Assembly (NCBI GenBank): GCA_009780625.1
Contig: WQZR01000012.1
Span: 1 to 18,192 of the forward strand
From: Bacillota bacterium
Lineage (GTDB): Bacteria; Bacillota; Clostridia; Christensenellales; UBA1242
Reading direction: 5' to 3'
DNA length: 18,192 nt
Positions 13,570 to 18,192 of this stretch are shown here, one piece after another. The translations under genes and the position numbers were made by a program. Below the pieces are notes generated by a model. The model did not search any database. It had not been told where the DNA came from and saw only the letters and a program-made list of their open reading frames with translations. Position 1 is the stretch's first letter; every line of letters begins with the position of its first letter.

Positions 13570-14334
13570 TTAGCCAACAATTGCTGCGTTTTTTGTTCCA
13601 AGTGTTGTTTTGCCTTGAACCATTCCACAGTTTGCTGTTGCTTCTTCGCAAAGTCTTTTAAATTCTTCTGCTGAAATTGTCACGCCTGTGCGTTTGATGT
13701 CCAAGATTAGGTCTTCGCCATATTGAGAGAAGTGTGCCATGTTTGGACTTGTGATGTCTAGGAACCTGTGAGTGTTTTTTCCAGGTTGGCTTACTGATGG
13801 AACCGTTGAAGTGTAGACAACTGTTCTTTCAATCACACCTTTGTCAGTTGATTGGAATTTTGCTGCAATAAGTTCGCGTGTTGCGGTTTCTTCTGCAGTT
13901 GTTCTTGCACCTGCGAACACATTCTTAATTCCCTCAAGCATTGTTCTGATTTCCGTTTTTGTTTTTCTTAGGTTGATTTTCATAAACGTTTCGTCTAGAA
14001 GTGACTCAAGTTCTTTCCATTGTTTGTTTTTAGAAAGTTCTATGATGTCTTCTTTAATTTCATGAAGAACAACCATTCCACGTCTAACAGGCTGTGCGTC
14101 TATGATGTCCTTTGTGTTTAGGTTTAGCATGTGGTTTTCACGTGGGCTGTTTGTCACATAGAATGATGCAATTTTTCCGTCCCCGTTTGCAGCTGGTTTT
14201 ATTCTAAGACAAATTCCTGTTCTAACCACATAACCTTGATTTAGACCGTCTGGGTCTTTTAGGTTCTTTGCTGTGATGTTGATTAATTTTTTGCAAGCTT
14301 CCGCTCTTTCTAATTCTAATATTACGTTTGCCAT
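13570..14334 (-). CDS. Unrecognised protein, first member of a tandem paralog pair
   Basis: The 254-residue soluble protein is the promoter-proximal member of a duplicated family (see the gene at 12634-13497). N-terminal block: ILELERAEACKKLINITAKNLKD. Middle: AQPVRRGMVVLHEIKEDIIEL, then INLRKTKTEIRTMLEGI. C-terminal: VIERTVVYTSTV, THRFLDITSPNMAHFSQYGEDLILDIKRTGVTI and a QGKTTLGTKNA tail. The conserved core alternates short beta-like segments with one helix around residue 85-130. No catalytic motif, signal or membrane segment is seen, and no family is recognised. SD AAGGAG (14341-14346) sits 6 nt before the ATG, directly after a palindromic repeat (14347-14374). Further upstream is the riboswitch-like leader ending at 14442. 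Confidence 0.8.
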   Translation of the reverse strand: MANVILELERAEACKKLINITAKNLKDPDGLNQGYVVRTGICLRIKPAANGDGKIASFYVTNSPRENHMLNLNTKDIIDAQPVRRGMVVLHEIKEDIIELSKNKQWKELESLLDETFMKINLRKTKTEIRTMLEGIKNVFAGARTTAEETATRELIAAKFQSTDKGVIERTVVYTSTVPSVSQPGKNTHRFLDITSPNMAHFSQYGEDLILDIKRTGVTISAEEFKRLCEEATANCGMVQGKTTLGTKNAAIVG

Positions 14335-14346
14335 AATAATCTCCTT

Positions 14347-14374
14347 CGGGTCGCTCTGAGGCGCGACCCCTACA
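14347..14374 (-). repeat. Palindromic repeat copy b, before a Shine-Dalgarno
   Basis: Reads TGTAGGGGTCGC ... GCGACCCG in the direction of the downstream gene; arms GGGTCGC (14348-14354) and GCGACCC (14363-14369). The AAGGAG ribosome binding site starts at its very edge. Confidence 0.7.
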
Positions 14375-14441
14375 TTTTTTTGTATACTTTTAAGGAGTAT
14401 TGATTTTAGATAATATATATCATTTCAATTATCATATGTGT

Positions 14442-14475
14442 AAAAAAATACTCCTTTGAAACTAAAGGAGTATTT
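14442..14475 (-). terminator. Strong terminator at the end of the minus-strand leader RNA
   Basis: Perfect 12-bp stem AAATACTCCTTT/AAAGGAGTATTT with a 6-nt loop (14458-14463), then seven Us on the minus strand (14448-14442). The 16-nt sequence AAAAAAATACTCCTTT at 14442-14457 recurs exactly at 14492-14507, which lets an upstream segment compete for the same pairing partner. Confidence 0.85.
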
Positions 14476-14659
14476 GAAGTCGCTAGCCTACAAAAAAATA
14501 CTCCTTTCGTCTAAGCTATAAAAACCCGATTCCAATTATCTGCAAAAAGCAGGGGAATGTTTGTGTTTTTATAACTTTCTATAGCAGGTGAGTATATGAA
14601 CCTCTATAGATTACCAAGGGCTAGAATGGTATACCGCCACTCTGCTGCCACCTCAGCGA
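14442..14659 (-). ncRNA. Candidate riboswitch/attenuator leader RNA, class unknown
   Basis: Starts just downstream of a near-consensus minus-strand promoter. In RNA sense I can draw a four-way junction. P1: UCGCUGAG (14659-14652) with CUUAGACGA (14515-14507), one bulge. P2: AGAGUGG/CCAUUCU (14643-14637 with 14629-14623), extended by GGC/GCC. P3: CUAUAG+AGGU with ACCU+CUAUAG (14609-14579). P4: UAUAAAAAC/GUUUUUAUA (14573-14565 with 14525-14517), with inner helices AUUCC/GGAAU and CUGC/GCAG. Directly after P1, segment AAAGGAGUAUUU (14507-14496) can pair with AAAUACUCCUUU (14475-14464), which otherwise forms the terminator with 14457-14446. That is an aptamer plus antiterminator/terminator layout. 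I find no T-box sequence (UGGNACCGCG), SAM-I or other riboswitch core I know. Confidence 0.6.
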
Positions 14660-14663
14660 TTAC

Positions 14664-14692
14664 ATTATATGCGAAATAAAAATTAAAGTCAA
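14664..14692 (-). promoter_or_regulatory. Sigma-A-like promoter of the minus-strand leader and paralog pair
   Basis: On the minus strand: TTGACT (14692-14687), 17-bp spacer, TATAAT (14669-14664). The predicted start is near 14657-14660, at the 5' arm of P1. It is back-to-back with the plus-strand promoter at 14718. Confidence 0.88.
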
Positions 14693-14717
14693 CTGTTTTT
14701 AAATATACATTTTTCTG

Positions 14718-14746
14718 TTGACAAATGGTTTAATTTAGCATATTAT
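14718..14746 (+). promoter_or_regulatory. Sigma-A-like promoter of the glnA leader
   Basis: TTGACA (14718-14723), 17-bp spacer, TATTAT (14741-14746); predicted start near 14753. Confidence 0.85.
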
Positions 14747-14845
14747 CATAGTATGATATTTAAAACCTTAAACCAGCAGCAGCAACAATAACTCACGCAG
14801 GACAACCCTGTGTGTATTTTGTTGCTCATAGGGGATTAAGGTAAA

Positions 14846-14873
14846 TGTAGGGGTCGACTTCCAAGGCGACCCG
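14846..14873 (+). repeat. Palindromic repeat copy c, in the glnA leader
   Basis: TGTAGGGGTCGACTTCC followed by AAGGCGACCCG; arms GGGTCG and CGACCC. Nearly identical to copy d 86 nt downstream. Confidence 0.75.
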
Positions 14874-14889
14874 CAACTTAAAACATTTC

Positions 14890-14914
14890 AACCGCCCATA
14901 TGGGGCGGTTTTTT
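14890..14914 (+). terminator. Terminator between the plus-strand leader and glnA
   Basis: AACCGCCC (14890-14897), 5-nt loop, GGGCGGTT (14903-14910) and a run of six Ts (14909-14914). It is a strong plus-strand terminator placed 57 nt before the glnA ATG. Confidence 0.88.
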
Positions 14915-14931
14915 GTTCACGAATAAAATAA

Positions 14932-14958
14932 TGTAGGGGTCGACTTGTAGGCGACCCG
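14932..14958 (+). repeat. Palindromic repeat copy d, before the glnA Shine-Dalgarno
   Basis: TGTAGGGGTCGACTTG then TAGGCGACCCG; the AAAAGGA ribosome binding site of glnA starts right at its end (14959). Confidence 0.75.
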
Positions 14959-14971
14959 AAAAGGAAAAAAA

Positions 14972-16156
14972 ATGAAAAAAGAAGAAATAATAAAACTTGT
15001 GGAAGAAGAGGGCATTAAGTTTATAAAACTTGTTTTTGTTGATTCCAAAGGTGTTCCAAAAAATATGGAAATCACAACGCATAGATTGGAATCTGCACTT
15101 AATAATGAAGTTATAATCGACGGCTCTAGCATTGAAGGTTTGGCATATGTTGAAAGTTCGGACTATGTTCTTGCTCCAGATTTAAAAACATTCAAAAGGT
15201 TTCCACTGGAAGATTCGGAATTTGGAAAGGTTGCAATTGTTTTTTGCGACATTCTAAACTCAAAAACAATGAAGCCAGCTTCTGGTTGCACAAGAACGCT
15301 TTTGAAGAATGAGTTGAAGAAACTTAAAGCAAAGGGCTTTGACGAGATGAATGTCGGCTTTGAAGCAGAGTTCTTTTTGCTTAAAGACGGCGAGTTTTTA
15401 GACGACGGGCTATATGTTGATGTTCTTCCGAAATTAGATGGTGGGAGCAAGGTTGTTAGGGAGATGTGTTTTGAACTTGAAAGAGTTGGAATTGTTCCGC
15501 TTGCATTCCATCACGAGCGTGCACCGAGCCAATATGAAATTTGTGTTAAACATAAAGACGCACTTGCTTCAAGCGACGACTTAATTTTGCACTATTTGGT
15601 TGTTTTAAAGGTTGCAGAAAAGAAGGGTCTTGTTGCAAATTTCGAGCCTAAGCCATTTGGCGGAATTTCTGGAAACGGTTGCCACACAAATATTTCAATT
15701 TCAAAAGACAATAAGAATGTTTTTGCAACAGGGGACGAGTTATCTGAAACCGCGAAACATTTCCTTGCAGGAATTTTGGAGCATGCAGATGCGCTTTCTT
15801 GTGTGATGAATTCGCATGATAATTCTTATAAAAGACTTATAAGAGGCTACGAAACACCAGTGAATATTTGCTGGGGGCATAACAATCGCAGTGCGATGGT
15901 GCGCGTTCCACATGCAAGGGAAAAGGCAAGGCGAATTGAACTTAGAAATCCAGATTGCTTGATGAACCCATATCTAGGATTGCTGGCGATTTTAAGAGCG
16001 GGAATGTATGGCATTGAACATATGTTGAAGTGTCCATCTGCAACAACAAAAAACGCATGGGAAAAAGACATGGACATCGAACTTTTGCCTGAAACTCTAG
16101 AAGACGCAAAGAAGAGTTTTAGGGAGTCAGAACTTTTTAGGGATATAATTCTATAG
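14972..16156 (+). CDS. glnA: Glutamine synthetase type I, C-terminally short
   Basis: Makes glutamine from glutamate, ammonia and ATP. N-terminal beta-grasp domain (1-100): FVDSKGVPKNMEI, DGSSIEGLAYVESSDYVLAPD. Catalytic domain: GFEAEFFL (129-136; metal Glu 131/133), HERAPSQYEI (181-190), GGISGNGCHTNISI (230-243; His 238), RGYETPVN (291-298), NNRSAMVRVP (304-313) and RIELRNPDCLMNPYL (321-335), so the active site is complete. Its 394 residues are about 50 fewer than the usual ~440: the sequence ends soon after LPETLEDAKKSFRESELFRDIIL and lacks the C-terminal segment that in dodecameric enzymes inserts into the facing ring. ATG 14972 has AAAAGGA 7 nt upstream. The leader carries a terminator and two repeat copies, suggesting attenuation. 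Confidence 0.9.
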   Translation: MKKEEIIKLVEEEGIKFIKLVFVDSKGVPKNMEITTHRLESALNNEVIIDGSSIEGLAYVESSDYVLAPDLKTFKRFPLEDSEFGKVAIVFCDILNSKTMKPASGCTRTLLKNELKKLKAKGFDEMNVGFEAEFFLLKDGEFLDDGLYVDVLPKLDGGSKVVREMCFELERVGIVPLAFHHERAPSQYEICVKHKDALASSDDLILHYLVVLKVAEKKGLVANFEPKPFGGISGNGCHTNISISKDNKNVFATGDELSETAKHFLAGILEHADALSCVMNSHDNSYKRLIRGYETPVNICWGHNNRSAMVRVPHAREKARRIELRNPDCLMNPYLGLLAILRAGMYGIEHMLKCPSATTKNAWEKDMDIELLPETLEDAKKSFRESELFRDIIL

Positions 16157-16163
16157 CCTTTTA

Positions 16164-16172
16164 TGTTATAAT
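16164..16172 (+). promoter_or_regulatory. Extended -10 promoter of the restriction-modification pair
   Basis: TGTTATAAT, a perfect TATAAT hexamer with TG extension. The predicted start near 16179 lies just before the AGGGAG Shine-Dalgarno (16181-16186). Confidence 0.7.
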
Positions 16173-16192
16173 AATTAAATAGGGAGTAGTAG

Positions 16193-17008
16193 ATGGTTGT
16201 AGCTTTAGAAACGAAAGTGCTTAAAGACAAGAATGAAATAGACATCTTTCTTAAAAGAAAAAGAGGGCTTATAGAAGAGGCAATCGGTTTTCCAATTGGA
16301 ACGCAAGAAAGAAAAGCAAAGAAAGTCGTTAATTTTTCTGATGGGATTGAGGTAGCATTTTTGAAACCAGGAAAGGAAGCAAGTCGTCAAAACCCTAATA
16401 CCAATGATATGTATCCTATTGTTTCTTTTGGTGGCAAAGAGATGACAGAGAAATATTCTTTTCAAGATATGTGGACGTATATGTTTAAAACTTATTTAGT
16501 AAATAAAGAAGTTTTTAAGCAAACTTCGGTTTTACTTTATAGGCTTTGTTTTTTTAGAGACCACACAGAAGAAAAAGGAAAGTTTCGCTATCGTCCTTCT
16601 GTTGCGATAAATAAGGTTATTAGCGACTTAGAAAAGATTAGAAAAGAAGGTTTCAAAAAACAGTTTAATGATGAAAGAAGTCCAACATTAAAACAGTTTC
16701 TTTATTTTGTGGACCTTTTAGGGTGGAATGAGGATGTGAAATACTATACGAAAAAGCCTGAGTTGTTTTCTGCTTCTTACTCTAAAAGCACAACAGGTCG
16801 AACTAACACGATTCTATCTATTATCAATGCACCAATCATGATTTCAAAATTCTATGAAGACATAGTGTCTAAAACGCAAACTGGTGGAGCAATTGATGTA
16901 GACCTAATTACATCAGTAATTCAAAAGTTTACAAGAACGCGTGGTATTTGTGCTCCTACAAAAGGAGAATTGTCCTTAGAACTTGCACCATATTTAAGGG
17001 AGGAATAA
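16193..17008 (+). CDS. Probable type II restriction endonuclease partner of the adjacent methyltransferase
   Basis: The 271-residue soluble protein has no family I recognise. It starts at ATG 16193 with AGGGAG 6 nt upstream, and its stop lies 2 nt before the methyltransferase start, so the two are one operon. It is a mixed helical protein with many Lys and aromatic residues. A possible PD-(D/E)xK-type core is not evident; FSDGIEVAFLKPGKE at about 43-57 is the only stretch with the right spacing of acidic residues and Lys, and it is weak. The call rests on position: an unrecognised gene directly upstream of and coupled to a DNA methyltransferase is usually the cognate endonuclease. A regulatory or specificity protein is the alternative. 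Confidence 0.45.
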   Translation: MVVALETKVLKDKNEIDIFLKRKRGLIEEAIGFPIGTQERKAKKVVNFSDGIEVAFLKPGKEASRQNPNTNDMYPIVSFGGKEMTEKYSFQDMWTYMFKTYLVNKEVFKQTSVLLYRLCFFRDHTEEKGKFRYRPSVAINKVISDLEKIRKEGFKKQFNDERSPTLKQFLYFVDLLGWNEDVKYYTKKPELFSASYSKSTTGRTNTILSIINAPIMISKFYEDIVSKTQTGGAIDVDLITSVIQKFTRTRGICAPTKGELSLELAPYLREE

Positions 17009-17010
17009 TC

Positions 17011-17826
17011 ATGTTTAAACTACCATTAAATGAAGTTTTTAATGAAGATGTGTTGTTTACTTTAAAACGTCTGCCAGATAATTCGGTTGACATGATTTTT
17101 GGTGACCCTGATTATAACGTTGGAATTAACTACAACGGAGCAAAATACACTCAGAAGTGGAATAAATATATTGACTGGTATATTAAGTTGACTAAAGAAT
17201 GCATGCGTGTTTTGAAGCCCGAAGGCAATTTATTTATGTTAAACTACCCAAAACAAAATGCTTATTTGCGTGTGAAATATTTAGACGATGCTGCTTACAA
17301 TGTTCACGAGTATGTTTGGGTTTATAATTCAAACATAGGTCATTCTTCTCAAAAATTCACAACTGCACACAGGAATATATTGCATGCAACAAAATCAAAG
17401 ACAAATAAGTTTTATAAGAATAATGTTGCGTTGCCGTATCAAAACCCAACAGATAAGCGTATCATGAAAAATATAGAAAATGGCTCAAAAGGAAGAATGC
17501 CATATTCATGGTTCTATTTTGACTTGGTTAAAAACGTTTCAAAAGATAAAACTTTTCATGCTTGTCAAATCCCTCAAGACCTTGTTGAGATGTTTATTAA
17601 AGCAACAACACAGAAGAACGATGTTGTTCAAATTCTGTTTGGTGGTAGTGGAAATGAACTTTTGCTTTGCAAAAAGCTAGGACGTCACTTTATAAGTTCT
17701 GAATTACATAAGCCATACTATAAAATGATTTTAGATAGACTAGAAAATGGTGGAATAATAAAAGATTGTTTCAAGCTCAGCATTAGAAACGATAATCCAA
17801 AATTTGATGATATAATAGAAAACTAA
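17011..17826 (+). CDS. Type II DNA methyltransferase, beta-class, probably N6-adenine
   Basis: The 271-residue enzyme transfers a methyl group from S-adenosylmethionine to DNA. Motif order is that of the beta class: catalytic motif IV first (VDMIFGDPDYNVG, residues 26-38; DPDY where DPPY is usual), then the C-terminal SAM-binding motif (DVVQILFGGSGNELLLCKKLGRHFISSE, about 204-231) preceded by HACQIPQDLVEMFI (motif X-like, normally KP). The LKPEGNLFML strand (68-77) is typical. DPxY favours N6-adenine methylation, though N4-cytosine cannot be excluded. The start is ATG 17011 with a strong AGGGAGG 7 nt upstream; an in-frame start further upstream would overlap the preceding gene. With the gene before it this forms a putative restriction-modification system. 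Confidence 0.88.
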   Translation: MFKLPLNEVFNEDVLFTLKRLPDNSVDMIFGDPDYNVGINYNGAKYTQKWNKYIDWYIKLTKECMRVLKPEGNLFMLNYPKQNAYLRVKYLDDAAYNVHEYVWVYNSNIGHSSQKFTTAHRNILHATKSKTNKFYKNNVALPYQNPTDKRIMKNIENGSKGRMPYSWFYFDLVKNVSKDKTFHACQIPQDLVEMFIKATTQKNDVVQILFGGSGNELLLCKKLGRHFISSELHKPYYKMILDRLENGGIIKDCFKLSIRNDNPKFDDIIEN

Positions 17827-17857
17827 TACTAAAACAAAAGAGGTAGACTGTTAACCT

Positions 17858-18192
17858 GTGAAACGCCCGTTTAAGATTTTTAATTTCAGGCCGATTTTTG
17901 TGGCAGCGGTAGCGTGTTTGGTTGGTGCGGGGTTAGGGCATTGGTTCTTCGAAAACTTGACTATGTTTTTGATAATTAGTATTGTAGTTTTGGCAGGTTC
18001 TCTGCCTTTTTGTTTTATAGGGTTTGTTAGGGAGAGGCGGCTTGTAGGGAGCGTTATTAATAACGCTACGCATGGGTCGTTACAAGTAACGACCCCTACA
18101 GAAGCTCTTTATAAACTTTCTTTTGAAATTAATGAACTTATTGATGTTGTCGGCAAAAATAGGAAAATTTTAAACTCTTATACACTGAAGCC
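17858..18192 (+). CDS. N-terminal part of a ComEC/Rec2-like membrane protein (runs off the window)
   Basis: The frame opens at GTG 17858 (an in-frame TAA lies at 17852; AGAGGT about 13 nt upstream) and continues to the window end, giving 111 residues. A short basic start (MKRPFKIFNFRP) leads into a membrane segment at about 12-29 and another at 35-57, followed by a basic stop-transfer VRERR. The 'RP.....A...G...G' opening and paired helices before a soluble segment are what one sees at the start of ComEC/Rec2 DNA-uptake channels (DUF4131 part). With only the N-terminus visible the assignment is tentative. Residues 62-81 are encoded by a composite palindromic repeat (18043-18100) inserted in frame just after the second helix. 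Confidence 0.5.
   Translation, partial: MKRPFKIFNFRPIFVAAVACLVGAGLGHWFFENLTMFLIISIVVLAGSLPFCFIGFVRERRLVGSVINNATHGSLQVTTPTEALYKLSFEINELIDVVGKNRKILNSYTLK
18043..18100 (+). repeat. Composite palindromic repeat copy e, in frame in the ComEC-like gene
   Basis: Runs from TGTAGGG to CCCCTACA. It contains two adjacent perfect hairpins: the 18-nt palindrome AGCGTTATT/AATAACGCT (18050-18067), and GGGTCGTTAC (18074-18083) with GTAACGACCC (18086-18095). The right half, read on the minus strand, matches the TGTAGGGGTCG start of the other copies. Confidence 0.7.

Larger units (their letters stand above)
14753..14914 (+). ncRNA. Candidate structured RNA or attenuated leader upstream of glnA
   Basis: The transcript from the promoter at 14718 would contain a long rod-like hairpin: CCTTAA (14766-14771) with TTAAGG (14836-14841), AGCAACAA (14781-14788) with TTGTTGCT (14819-14826), and CACGCAGG (14794-14801) with CCTGTGTG (14807-14814), separated by internal loops and capped by ACAAC. 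Palindromic repeat copy c follows, then a strong terminator at 14890-14914. It could be a free-standing small RNA of about 160 nt or a premature-termination leader of glnA. I do not recognise the class; 6S-like rods are one possibility but no diagnostic sequence is seen. Confidence 0.5.

Noticed and set aside
14442..14659. Type III toxin-antitoxin RNA repeats before the paralogs
   Set aside because: Only one 16-nt repeat occurs twice and it is part of the terminator arms; there is no tandem ~36-nt array, and the downstream proteins do not look like ToxN.
14580..14660. Plus-strand T-box or M-box riboswitch (AGGTGAG, GGTATACCGC and CTGCTGCC look suggestive)
   Set aside because: No full T-box sequence (TGGNACCGCG), no plus-strand promoter or terminator in register, and the strong promoter and terminator both point to the minus strand.
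14340..14960. CRISPR-like array from the repeated TGTAGGGGTCG units
   Set aside because: Copies are irregularly spaced, in both orientations and scattered into genes; there are no uniform spacers or cas genes.
16948..17010. Methyltransferase start at 16948
   Set aside because: Overlaps the upstream gene in another frame. AGGGAGG precedes ATG 17011, and the product begins right at the domain.

Overview
The window looks like chromosomal DNA of a low-GC Bacillota (Firmicutes) bacterium, probably an uncultured Clostridia-type lineage. The evidence is AT-rich coding sequence, GNRA-loop intrinsic terminators, SepF and DivIVA-type division proteins, and the order divIVA-like / sepF / lspA / rluD, which is the Gram-positive arrangement downstream of the division cluster. 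The lineage is inferred, not proven. All 23 genes with a visible stop end in TAA or TAG; none uses TGA.

Layout. 1-540: the end of an unrecognised gene and a 50-residue basic ORF. 565-3937: an operon of hisS, a membrane protein, an HEFGH metallopeptidase-like protein and a lipoprotein, closed by a terminator. 3974-4050: tRNA-Arg(TCT), minus strand. 4197-5031: cutA with unusual terminal extensions, then acpS; a convergent solitary mazF follows. 5440-6865: ogt and lgt, both apparently leaderless. 6933-10237: a DivIVA-like protein with a four-Cys motif, sepF, lspA, and an rluD-family gene carrying an in-frame palindromic repeat. 10291-12637: a small membrane protein, an HD-domain gene (leaderless), tRNA-Leu(TAG), and a DHH/DHHA1 phosphoesterase. 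12634-14334, minus strand: two tandem paralogs of a family I do not recognise. 14335-14971: a dense regulatory region with two divergent sigma-A-like promoters, each feeding a structured RNA leader. 14972-16156: a C-terminally short glutamine synthetase. 16193-17826: a probable restriction-modification pair. 17858-end: the start of a ComEC-like membrane protein, also carrying a palindromic repeat in frame.

The strongest candidate for something undescribed is the minus-strand leader at 14442-14659. It is a four-way-junction RNA followed by mutually exclusive antiterminator and terminator hairpins, upstream of the unknown paralog pair. The second theme is a short palindromic repeat (TGTAGGGGTCG ... 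GCGACCC), present five times: twice in frame inside genes, twice directly before Shine-Dalgarno sequences, and once in an RNA leader. The third is a set of genes whose extended -10 promoter (TG[TC]TANAAT) places transcription initiation on or next to the start codon.
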